A stretch of 21,797 nt of DNA from an uncultured Eubacteriales bacterium (GTDB lineage Bacteria > Bacillota > Clostridia > Oscillospirales > Oscillospiraceae). Of the stretch, positions 1 through 6,749 are shown piece by piece; within the stretch, counting starts at the first letter, position 1, and each line of letters begins with the position of its first letter. Location of the stretch: the NCBI GenBank assembly GCA_900544705.1, contig UQWH01000032.1, forward strand, positions 1-21,797, read 5' to 3'. Made by a program: the position numbers and the translations under genes. A model generated the notes under the pieces. It made no database searches and was not told the origin of the DNA. It worked only from the letters and a program-made list of their open reading frames with translations.

Positions 1-751
1 TGGTCCAGGAGAATTCCTGCACGCCCCACAGCCCGCGGCACAGGCGCAGGCTGGCATTCTTCCGATCGGAAAAACGGTAGGCAATGAAATCCGGCGCAGT
101 GAGGAAGCCGGTCATCAGGTTGGTCAGCAGGAAGGCCGCCGGAAGCAGCAAATTATTGCGATCCCTCAGGAAATTACAGGAGAGCTGGCCGCGCACGATC
201 TCCGGACGGTAACGGCGCAGCCACCGCAGCACGCGAGGATCGAAGGACTCGATGCAGTAGATGAGCTGCGGGAAGCGGTCGAGCAGCTCGCAGGTGCGCT
301 TTGTCAGCTCGGCGTGATTGCCCTTGTAAGGCTTGATCTCGACGACCAACGGCGTCTTGCCCTCATGGATCGGCAGGACCTCCTCCAGATAGGGCACGGG
401 CTCGTCCGTTCCCTCCAGACGGCAGGCTGCCAGCTCCTCGGCCGTCATGTCGCAGAGCCTGCGGTCCACGCCGGCAGTGCGCTTCAGACTTTCGTCGTGC
501 ATGACGACGAGCTTGCCGTCCTTGGTCAGATGGACATCCAGCTCGGCGCCGTAGCCATGCTCCACTGCACGGCGGAAGGCAAGCAGGGAGTTCTCCGGCA
601 CGCCGTTTTTCGCATCGTGCAGGCCGCGGTGGGCATAATAATACTTACCCAAAGCGGAAAAAGTGGATTTTTTCCGCTTGCAGAAAATCATGAGCAGCCA
701 CAAAAGCCCCAGCGCCAGAAGCACGATCAGGCAGATCCAAACAGCTTTCAT
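1..751 (-). CDS. Glycerophosphodiester phosphodiesterase, membrane-anchored, C-terminus cut by window edge
   Basis: Hydrolyses glycerophosphodiesters to an alcohol and glycerol-3-phosphate (family knowledge). The 250 visible residues begin MKAVWICLIVLLALG, a single membrane helix at about residues 3-23 followed by KRKK, which by the positive-inside rule puts the catalytic domain in the cytoplasm. GDPD motifs are in order: HRG at 41-43, ENS at 53-55, E70 and D72 in AELDVH, H85-D86 in VVMHDES, E138 in VVEIK, then IESFDP. No stop is reached before position 1, so the C-terminal part is missing. The ATG lies 5 bases after the MFS stop codon, so it is the third gene of the HAD-MFS-GDPD operon. The ribosome site is weak (GAG about 5 bases upstream), which fits translational coupling. 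The family call is secure; the substrate is unknown. Confidence 0.93.
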   Translation of the reverse strand, partial: MKAVWICLIVLLALGLLWLLMIFCKRKKSTFSALGKYYYAHRGLHDAKNGVPENSLLAFRRAVEHGYGAELDVHLTKDGKLVVMHDESLKRTAGVDRRLCDMTAEELAACRLEGTDEPVPYLEEVLPIHEGKTPLVVEIKPYKGNHAELTKRTCELLDRFPQLIYCIESFDPRVLRWLRRYRPEIVRGQLSCNFLRDRNNLLLPAAFLLTNLMTGFLTAPDFIAYRFSDRKNASLRLCRGLWGVQEFSWT

Positions 752-756
752 TTTTC

Positions 757-2307
757 TCAGTCCTCTACATCCAAAGCTTCCAGTCCCTTTTTGGCGACCG
801 GTTTGTTGTCCCCGTGCATGACGAAGAGCATGGTCACGAAGGCCAGCGCAACGAACACCGTCGCATAGGGGAACAGGCTCGTCATGCCGAGCTTATCCAT
901 CAGCAGGCCGGAGAACATCGGGGTGATGGTCTGCGCAGCCATGCTTGCGGTGTAATAAATTCCGGTGTAGCGCCCCACGTCGCTGCCGCTGCACATCTCG
1001 ACCACCATGGGGAAGGAATTGACATTAATCGTCGCCCAGCCGATGCCGGCCAGCGCGAACATGGCGTTCATCAGCATCGTGGGGCTGCTCTCATTGAGGA
1101 AGCAGGCCACGCCGAAGGCCGTCGCCAGCATCGCGACACCCGCGAGGATGGCCTTCTTGCGGCCGACCTTGGAGGAGACCATGCCAACCGGCAGGTAGGA
1201 AAGGATGGCCGCGCCCTGTGCGATCATCAGGGTCATGTTGTAGTCCTTGTTCAGAACGTTGCTTGCGTAGACCGAATACTTGGAGGTGACGGCGTTATAG
1301 CCCATGAACCACAGGACAATGGAGGCAAGCAGGAACAGAAGCGAGCGCCGCTCGGCCTTGCCCAGCCGGTGCTTTTCGCCCGCTGCCTCCGGTGCGTCCT
1401 CCTCAATGCCGTAGATCTTGCTCTCTTCCTGCATCCGCTGCACGAGCTTCGGCTCGCGCACCTTCCACATGAAGATGGCCAGCGCCAGCAGCATGATGCC
1501 CGCGATCACGGAGAAATAGCCCGTGTAGGACATCATGGAATTCTTGGCCGAGGAAGTGGCAAAGACCATGCCGAGGATCAGCACCAGAATACCGCCGGCG
1601 GTGCCCATGAGATTGATGACGGCGTTTGCCTTGCTGCGCAGGGGCTTGATGGTCACGTCCGGCATGAACGCGACCGCCGGGCTGCGGAAGGTCGCCATGG
1701 CGATGAGTGCCGCCAGAAGCAGCGCGATAAATAAGATCAGCGCCCGCGGGGACGAATGGGTGATCGCCTTGGCGCAGGCCTGCCGCGCGGGGACAACATA
1801 ATCCGTGTACTCCGGGTTCGGCGTGCTTTTGCCGTCTTGCTCCACACTGCTGCGGATCCGGATAAACTCATCCTCGGTATACTTTTCGGACAGGACGAAG
1901 CTCTCGCCCTCCGGGGTCATGAGCGTCTTGCCCTCCTGCGCCTCATAAATCGCGGCCAGCGCTTCGGGGTCGTCGATGGCGGCAAACTTCTGCACGTTGG
2001 AAAGCTGATAGTTGTCCACAAAGGACAGGGACACGAAGGCCAGCGCCGCGACGATCGTGCCGATCAGGATAAAGGGCGTGCGGCGGCCCATTTTGCCCTT
2101 GTGCTTGTCCGAGATCGCGCCGAACAGCGGCAGCATGAACAGCGCCAGGATGTTATCCAGCGCCATGATGACGCCGGAGGCCGTCTGCGACAGGCCGAAT
2201 TTGTTCGTCAGGATCAGCGGGATGGTGTTGTCATACGCCTGCCAGAAGGCGCAGATCAGGAAGAAGGCGAATCCGACGAAAATCGTGCGTTTGTAGTTGA
2301 GCTTCAT
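757..2307 (-). CDS. MFS transporter, SLC45/GPH-like sugar:cation symporter type
   Basis: A 516-residue membrane transporter, probably a proton- or sodium-coupled sugar importer. The loop between helices 2 and 3 carries DKHKGKMGRRTPF (67-79), the signature of the SLC45 and GPH groups. FRSPAVAFMPDV (208-218) followed by PLRSKANAVINLMG is also typical of SLC45-like proteins. About twelve hydrophobic segments are visible, with a long cytoplasmic loop at about 282-320 between the halves. Unusual is a hydrophilic stretch of about 88 residues (98-186) between helices 3 and 4, predicted to face outside. The ATG overlaps the HAD stop (ATGA) and follows a good GGAGG site. A sugar such as maltose or sucrose is the default guess, but the neighbouring phosphatase and GDPD leave the substrate open. 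Confidence 0.85.
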   Translation of the reverse strand: MKLNYKRTIFVGFAFFLICAFWQAYDNTIPLILTNKFGLSQTASGVIMALDNILALFMLPLFGAISDKHKGKMGRRTPFILIGTIVAALAFVSLSFVDNYQLSNVQKFAAIDDPEALAAIYEAQEGKTLMTPEGESFVLSEKYTEDEFIRIRSSVEQDGKSTPNPEYTDYVVPARQACAKAITHSSPRALILFIALLLAALIAMATFRSPAVAFMPDVTIKPLRSKANAVINLMGTAGGILVLILGMVFATSSAKNSMMSYTGYFSVIAGIMLLALAIFMWKVREPKLVQRMQEESKIYGIEEDAPEAAGEKHRLGKAERRSLLFLLASIVLWFMGYNAVTSKYSVYASNVLNKDYNMTLMIAQGAAILSYLPVGMVSSKVGRKKAILAGVAMLATAFGVACFLNESSPTMLMNAMFALAGIGWATINVNSFPMVVEMCSGSDVGRYTGIYYTASMAAQTITPMFSGLLMDKLGMTSLFPYATVFVALAFVTMLFVMHGDNKPVAKKGLEALDVED

Positions 2308-3119
2308 TTGAGTTCCTCCCCTGTCAGGTCATTGAGTATCGCGCGGATATTCCGGTAGATATGCGTGGGTTTTTCGGGACTGTTTTCCACATCGGCGAGC
2401 GTCCCCTCGCCGGAGAGTACCAGTGCTGCGTCTATCCCGGCGTGGATGCCGCAGGCAATGTCCGTATAGAGCCGGTCGCCGATGACGACCGTTTCCTCCG
2501 GACGGTAGCCGTATTTCTCCATGGCAAGCAGCGCCATCTCCGGCTGCGGCTTGCCGATGAACACCGGCCGCCGCCCCGTCGCGCGAAAGAGCATCTCGCA
2601 GACGCTTCCGCAGTCCGGCACGTAGCCATAGGACGTCGGGCAGACCCAGTCGGGATTCGCCGCAATGAAGTCCACGCCGCGGCCCAGCAGGATGCAGGCA
2701 TCCTCCAGCTTCCGAAAGGTCAGCTCGGTGTCAAAGCCGCAGACGAGCGCGTCTATTCCGTCCTCCAGCCGGTCGGTCACGGAAAAGCCCGCATCCGTGA
2801 GCTGGCGGCGGAAGGAGGCCGTGCCGAAGGCGTACAGGCGTTTGCCGCCGTAGCCGTTTTTGGAGAGGTACACGCACAGCGCATCCACGGAGGTCAGGAA
2901 GTCCTCCTTCGTCGTGGAAATGCCGAAGCGCGCCATGCGGTCTATGTAGGCATCCACGCTGCGCGAGGAATTGTTGGTCAGGAAGAGATATTTCCCGCCG
3001 GAGGCGCGGACATATTCCAGAAAATCGACCGTGCCGTCGAAGAGCCGGTCGCCCAGATAGATCGTGCCGTCCATGTCCAGCAGGAAGAATTTCTTTCCAC
3101 GCAGAGAGGTTTGTTTCAA
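2304..3119 (-). CDS. HAD-IIA family phosphatase (NagD/4-nitrophenylphosphatase-like)
   Basis: A cytoplasmic haloacid-dehalogenase phosphatase of 271 residues. Motif I is DMDGT (D15, D17), motif II is TNNS (48-51), motif III is K190 in FIGKPQPEM, and motif IV is GDRLYTD (D215, D220). ANPD at 154-157 lies in the type-C2 cap. Relatives act on small phosphoesters such as phosphoglycolate, glycerol-3-phosphate, UMP or pyridoxal phosphate; the sequence does not decide which. The frame stays open to a GTG at 3158, but that GTG abuts the -10 box. A TTG at 3117-3119 follows AAGGGG with 8 bases between and begins MKQTSLRGKKFFLLDMDGT, so it is the preferred start. It is the first gene of the operon and its stop overlaps the MFS ATG. 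Confidence 0.9.
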   Translation of the reverse strand: MKQTSLRGKKFFLLDMDGTIYLGDRLFDGTVDFLEYVRASGGKYLFLTNNSSRSVDAYIDRMARFGISTTKEDFLTSVDALCVYLSKNGYGGKRLYAFGTASFRRQLTDAGFSVTDRLEDGIDALVCGFDTELTFRKLEDACILLGRGVDFIAANPDWVCPTSYGYVPDCGSVCEMLFRATGRRPVFIGKPQPEMALLAMEKYGYRPEETVVIGDRLYTDIACGIHAGIDAALVLSGEGTLADVENSPEKPTHIYRNIRAILNDLTGEELK

Positions 3120-3149
3120 TGGCTTCGCCCCTTGTGATCGGATGCTTCC

Positions 3150-3178
3150 ATTATACACGATGATCTTCGCATTTTCAT
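3150..3178 (-). promoter_or_regulatory. Sigma-A promoter for the HAD-MFS-GDPD operon
   Basis: On the minus strand a perfect TATAAT (3150-3155) lies 17 bases downstream of ATGAAA (3173-3178, four of six matches to TTGACA). Transcription would begin near 3143, leaving a leader of about 24 bases before the TTG start at 3119. This placement rules out the GTG at 3158 as a start codon. Confidence 0.75.
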
Positions 3179-3219
3179 CTGTTATTTTACAAAATCTGCA
3201 CAGCTTTCCGCGCTGCGAA

Positions 3220-3248
3220 TTGATTTCGCCTGCGGCGCATGATATAAT
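3220..3248 (+). promoter_or_regulatory. Sigma-A promoter for the gltX operon
   Basis: TTGATT (3220-3225), a 17-base spacer and a perfect TATAAT (3243-3248) lie just upstream of gltX, giving a predicted start near 3255 and a short leader of about 23 bases. It is back to back with the HAD-operon promoter, the two -35 boxes being about 40 bases apart. Confidence 0.8.
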
Positions 3249-3277
3249 GAGAAAAAAATTTGCACGAGGTAAGATTC

Positions 3278-4921
3278 ATGGATACAACAAGGCTTGCTCA
3301 ACTTCTGTTCCCCGACGTCACGGCGACGCCGGAAGACATGGAACAGCGCTTCCCGCCGCGCGATCTGCCGGAAGGCGCAGTTGTCACGCGCATGGCGCCC
3401 TCTCCCACCGGCTTTGTCCATCTGGGCAATCTGGTGCAGGGGCTGGTCGCCGAGCGCATGGCGCACCAGTCCGGCGGCGTGCTGTTTCTGCGCGTGGAGG
3501 ACACGGATGCCAAGCGCGAGGTTCCCGGTGCGGTCGAGGTGCTGATCAACACGCTCAAGCACTACGGCATCCACTTTGACGAGGGCGCGACCATCACCGG
3601 TGACAACGGCGCTTACGGCCCCTACCGCCAGCGTCAGCGCGCAGAGATCTACCACGTCTATGCAAAGCAGCTCGTCTTACAGGGCGACGCCTATCCCTGC
3701 TTCTGCACGGAGGAGGAGCTGACCGCCATGCGCGCCGAGCAGGAGGAGAAGAAAGTCAACTTCGGCTACTACGGCAGCTACGCCGTCTGGCGCGACCGTC
3801 CCATCGAGGATGTGCAGGCCGCCATCGCCGCGGGCAAGCCGTGGGTGCTGCGCTTCCGCTCCACCGGCTCCATCGAAAACAAGTTCAAGTACAACGATCT
3901 GGTCAAGGGCACGCTGACCATCACGGAAAACGACATTGATCAGGTCCTGCTGAAATCCGACGGCATCCCCACCTACCATTTCGCCCACGCGGTGGACGAC
4001 CACCTGATGCGCACGACGCACGTCGTCCGCGGCGACGAGTGGCTGCCCAGCCTACCCTTCCACATTCAGCTGTTCAAGGCGCTGGGCTTCAAGCTGCCGA
4101 AGTACGTCCACATCGGCCCCCTGATGAAGATGGACGGCACCTCCAAGCGCAAGCTCTCCAAGCGCAAGGACCCGGAGCTGGCGCTGACCTACTACAAGGC
4201 GGCGGGCTTCCCGGTGCAGGCGGTGTATGAATACATCATGACGCTGCTGAACTCCAACTATGAGGACTGGCGCAAGGCCAACCCCACCGCGCCCTCCGAC
4301 GATTTCAAGTTCTCCTGCAAGAAGCTCAATCCCGCCGGTGCGCTCTTTGATTACGCCAAGCTCTGCGACGTGTCGAAAAACGAGATCGCCCGCATGGATG
4401 CCGAAACGGTCTACGCACTTGTGCTGGAATATGCGCAGGAATTCGAGCCGGACTTCGCCCGTGCGCTGGAAAGCGATCCGGACTATGCAAAGCGCATCCT
4501 TGCCATCGGCCGCGGCGGGAAGAAGCCGCGCAAGGATCTGGCCACATGGCAGGACGTCAAGCCGTACATGGGCTTCTTCTATGACGAGTTCTTCACCTCC
4601 GAGGGCTTCCCGGCGCAGTTTGACCATGCGGTCATCCGCGAGGCGCTGGAAAAGTTCCTCGCCGTCTACGACCCCGCGGACGATTCTGCCGTCTGGTTCG
4701 AAAAGGTCAAGGCGATCACCGCGGAGATCGGCTTTGCCGCCGACATGAAGGCCTATAAGGCAGACCCCGTGGCCTTCCCCGGCTCCGTCGCAGACGTTTC
4801 CGCCTTCCTGCGCATCGCCGTGACGGGCAAGAGCAACTCGCCCGACCTCTACACCGTGATGCAGATCCTGGGCTGCGACCGCACCCGTGCGCGCATCCGC
4901 GCCGCCATCGAGGCGCTGTAA
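3278..4921 (+). CDS. gltX: Glutamyl-tRNA synthetase (long clostridial form)
   Basis: Charges tRNA with glutamate in the cytoplasm (class I aminoacyl-tRNA synthetase). The 547 residues contain APSPTGFVHLGNL with HLGN (48-51) as the HIGH motif, LRVEDTDAKR (71-80), DGIPTYHFAHAVDDHLM, RGDEW (251-255), and KLSKR (292-296) as the KMSKS motif, followed by an anticodon-binding region to the C-terminus. The usual bacterial enzyme is about 470-490 residues, so this belongs to the longer group seen in Clostridia. An in-frame TTG at 3260 would leave almost no leader. The ATG at 3278 has GAGG 8 bases upstream and is preferred. It is the first gene of a two-gene operon. Whether it charges tRNA-Glu only, or also tRNA-Gln for later amidation, cannot be told from the sequence. 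Confidence 0.95.
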   Translation: MDTTRLAQLLFPDVTATPEDMEQRFPPRDLPEGAVVTRMAPSPTGFVHLGNLVQGLVAERMAHQSGGVLFLRVEDTDAKREVPGAVEVLINTLKHYGIHFDEGATITGDNGAYGPYRQRQRAEIYHVYAKQLVLQGDAYPCFCTEEELTAMRAEQEEKKVNFGYYGSYAVWRDRPIEDVQAAIAAGKPWVLRFRSTGSIENKFKYNDLVKGTLTITENDIDQVLLKSDGIPTYHFAHAVDDHLMRTTHVVRGDEWLPSLPFHIQLFKALGFKLPKYVHIGPLMKMDGTSKRKLSKRKDPELALTYYKAAGFPVQAVYEYIMTLLNSNYEDWRKANPTAPSDDFKFSCKKLNPAGALFDYAKLCDVSKNEIARMDAETVYALVLEYAQEFEPDFARALESDPDYAKRILAIGRGGKKPRKDLATWQDVKPYMGFFYDEFFTSEGFPAQFDHAVIREALEKFLAVYDPADDSAVWFEKVKAITAEIGFAADMKAYKADPVAFPGSVADVSAFLRIAVTGKSNSPDLYTVMQILGCDRTRARIRAAIEAL

Positions 4922-4922
4922 G

Positions 4923-5549
4923 ATGCAGCCGCACGTCCTTGGCCTGATAAACGACCCCCGCCGGGCGCACTTTGCCTATTTCCGCACGATGGCCAACCCC
5001 TATCTCTCCGTCACGGTAAACTGTGACATCACTGCCCTGCGGGAGAAAACCGTCCGGGAATCGCTGCCCTTTTTCCTGTCGCTTCTGTACTGCGCGATCG
5101 GCGCGGCCAATGCCGTGCCGGAGCTGCGCCGCCGCATCCGTGGGGAGGACGCGGTGGAATACGACCGCTGCGACAGCTCGCACACCGTCTCTCTGCCGGA
5201 CGGGAGCTATTGCTACTGCCGGCTGGACTGCGCGAAGCCCTTTGCGGAATTTCTGCCCTACGCGCAGGCGGAGGTGGAACGCGTCAAGGCCGCGCCGGAC
5301 ATCGACGACGGGGAGGACGGCGACAGTCTGTTCTTTGTTTCCAGCCTGCCGTGGATCTCCTTCACGGGTCTGAGCCTGCCCACGCCGTCTCCGGCGGACA
5401 GCAACCCGCGCATCACCTTCGGAAAGTTCTTCCCGCAGGAGGGGCGCATCCTGCTGCCTGTCAATCTGACCGTGCATCACGCCCTTGTGGACGGCCTGCA
5501 CGCCGCACGGTTCTTTGCAGAGCTGGAGCGCCGCTGCGCGGAATTCTGA
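4923..5549 (+). CDS. Chloramphenicol acetyltransferase-like (CatA-fold) O-acetyltransferase
   Basis: A 208-residue protein of the classical CAT fold, which transfers acetyl from acetyl-CoA to a hydroxyl group as a trimer (family knowledge). It shows the family landmarks: AHFAYFRTMANPYLSVTV (15-32), ANAVPELRRRI (62-72), PWISFTG (143-149) and the catalytic HHALVDG (H186 and D190). The canonical resistance enzymes read HHAVCDG, so Cys is replaced by Val here. Length is normal for the family. The ATG lies one base after the gltX stop, with GAGG 9 bases upstream inside gltX, so the two are co-transcribed. Such chromosomal homologues are often not resistance genes; the natural acceptor is unknown. 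There is no sign of mobile elements around it. Confidence 0.85.
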   Translation: MQPHVLGLINDPRRAHFAYFRTMANPYLSVTVNCDITALREKTVRESLPFFLSLLYCAIGAANAVPELRRRIRGEDAVEYDRCDSSHTVSLPDGSYCYCRLDCAKPFAEFLPYAQAEVERVKAAPDIDDGEDGDSLFFVSSLPWISFTGLSLPTPSPADSNPRITFGKFFPQEGRILLPVNLTVHHALVDGLHAARFFAELERRCAEF

Positions 5550-5574
5550 CTCTATCCTTTCGTAGATTATCTGA

Positions 5575-5602
5575 GCGCCGCCGGGAAACCGGCGGCGCTT
5601 TT
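5575..5602 (+). terminator. Rho-independent terminator of the gltX operon
   Basis: A perfect 10-bp GC-rich stem (GCGCCGCCGG, 5575-5584, with CCGGCGGCGC, 5589-5598) closes a GAAA tetraloop and is followed by TTTT. It lies 25 bases after the acetyltransferase stop. Confidence 0.93.
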
Positions 5603-5681
5603 ACGCGGCGCTTTTGCATTTTGCACAACGCGCTGGCCCTTTGCTGCTGCTTCGTATATATATTCTACAAATAGCGAAAAT

Positions 5682-5699
5682 TATGAATAAATATTCTAA
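5682..5699 (+). promoter_or_regulatory. Putative ArgR/AhrC operator (ARG box) upstream of the amino acid ABC operon
   Basis: The 18 bases TATGAATAAATATTCTAA match the ARG-box pattern (TGAAT, four A/T bases, ATTCA) in all but one core position (ATTCT). The site ends 7 bases before the -35 box, where ArgR-type regulators commonly act. A weaker copy with the same right half (ATATTCTA) lies 31 bases upstream, at 5651-5668. No argR gene is in the window, so regulation is inferred from the motif only. Confidence 0.5.
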
Positions 5700-5706
5700 A
5701 ATACCC

Positions 5707-5735
5707 TTGACATTTCTGCTTCGCAGTGGTAGAGT
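5707..5735 (+). promoter_or_regulatory. Promoter of the amino acid ABC / M20 amidohydrolase operon
   Basis: A perfect TTGACA (5707-5712) is followed after 17 bases by TAGAGT (5730-5735, four of six matches). It predicts a start near 5742 and a leader of about 69 bases. That leader holds an 8-bp hairpin at 5760-5780 (CGGGAGGA with TCCTCCCG, 5-base loop) with no T-run; it may protect the 5' end of the message. Confidence 0.65.
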
Positions 5736-5810
5736 ATGCACCATCAAGAGAACAGTCATCGGGAGGACGGCTTCCTCCCGTCACACGAAAAAACGGAAAG
5801 GATGTTCAAA

Positions 5811-6680
5811 ATGAAAAAGAAAAACTGGATCGCGCTGCTTCTGGCGCTGGTTATGATGTTCGCTCTTGCCGCCTGCGGCGCTAAGGAAACGCCCAGCGAC
5901 ACGCCGGAGCCCGCCAACGCATTGGAAAAGATCAAGTCCGAAGGGGTTCTCACTGTCACGCTCAGCCCGGATTTCTCCCCGATGGAGTTCATCGACTCCT
6001 CCAAGCAGGGGCAGGAGCAGTACGTCGGCTTTGACGTAACGCTGGCCAAATACATTGCCGAATCCCTCGGCGTAAAGCTGGTGATCGAGCCCATGAGCTT
6101 CGATGCCTGCCAGTCGGCCGTCTATACCGGCAGCGTGCCGATGTCCATCTCCGGCTACTCCTGGACGGAGGAGCGCGCGCAGAACTATGAGCTGTCCGAT
6201 TACTACTACGCCGGCGAAAACGAGACCGAGCAGGTTCTGCTCATCCGGAAGGACGACGCGGCCAAGTACACCAAGCCGGAGGATTTCGACGGTCAGGATG
6301 TCGGGGCGCAGAACGCCTCGCTCCAGATGCAGATGGTTACCGACCAGCTCAGCAAGGCGAACCCCATCACCATCGGCGATATCAGCGTCGGCGTGATGGA
6401 GCTGAAGTCCGGCAACATCGAGGCGCTGGCCGTTGCCAAAGGCAATGGAGAAATGATCGTCGATGCCAACCCCGATCTGGTCAAGTGCAGCTGGCAGTTT
6501 GCCGTGGAAGAAAAGTACGAGGCGAACCTCATCATCATGGCCAAGGGCGAAACCGAGCTGCTGGCCGCCGTCAACGAGGCGCTGGCAAAGGCGAAGGCCG
6601 AAGGCCTGTACGCCAAGTGGTACGAGGAGGCCGTAGAGCTTGGCAAGTCCGAGAACGCAAAGGAACTGACGCTGGATTAA
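5811..6680 (+). CDS. Amino acid ABC transporter substrate-binding lipoprotein (SBP_bac_3 family)
   Basis: The receptor of a polar amino acid importer, anchored outside the membrane by a lipid. The 289 residues start MKKKNWIALLLALVMMFALAAC: a lipoprotein signal peptide with lipobox ALAAC and lipidated Cys22. A low-complexity linker and the SBP family-3 start (LEKIKSEGVLTVTLSPDFSPMEF) follow, then YVGFDVTLAKYIAESLGVKL. The ATG at 5811 has AAAGGA upstream with proper spacing. The frame is open further upstream (5736 and 5802), but those starts would bury the signal peptide. It is the first gene of the operon receptor-permease-ATPase-M20. A hairpin follows the stop, perhaps raising receptor over permease yield. 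The ARG box suggests arginine or another basic amino acid as substrate, but the binding pocket was not resolved. Confidence 0.92.
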   Translation: MKKKNWIALLLALVMMFALAACGAKETPSDTPEPANALEKIKSEGVLTVTLSPDFSPMEFIDSSKQGQEQYVGFDVTLAKYIAESLGVKLVIEPMSFDACQSAVYTGSVPMSISGYSWTEERAQNYELSDYYYAGENETEQVLLIRKDDAAKYTKPEDFDGQDVGAQNASLQMQMVTDQLSKANPITIGDISVGVMELKSGNIEALAVAKGNGEMIVDANPDLVKCSWQFAVEEKYEANLIIMAKGETELLAAVNEALAKAKAEGLYAKWYEEAVELGKSENAKELTLD

Positions 6681-6696
6681 AAAACATGGCTGCTGC

Positions 6697-6720
6697 GCCG
6701 GATACCCCACCGTATCCGGC
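6697..6720 (+). repeat. Intercistronic hairpin between receptor and permease genes
   Basis: A perfect 9-bp stem (GCCGGATAC, 6697-6705, with GTATCCGGC, 6712-6720) with a 6-base loop lies between the receptor stop and the permease start. No T-run follows, so it is more likely an mRNA-stabilising or processing stem than a terminator. It would allow more receptor than permease, as is common in ABC importers. Confidence 0.7.
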
Positions 6721-6749
6721 ACAGCGCTGCCGGACGGAGTGTGGAACGA

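Noticed and set aside
4923..5549. Acetyltransferase considered as a transferred antibiotic resistance gene
   Set aside because: There are no mobile-element remnants or composition break, and it is translationally linked to gltX. A resident CatA-like enzyme is more likely.
5760..5780. Leader hairpin considered as a riboswitch or attenuator of the amino acid operon
   Set aside because: It is a simple 8-bp stem with no T-run, no alternative pairing partner seen and no leader peptide. It is noted only as part of the leader.
5614..5814. 66-residue frame in the gap before the amino acid receptor gene
   Set aside because: It runs through the ARG box and promoter, has no ribosome site and shows no similarity to a known small protein.
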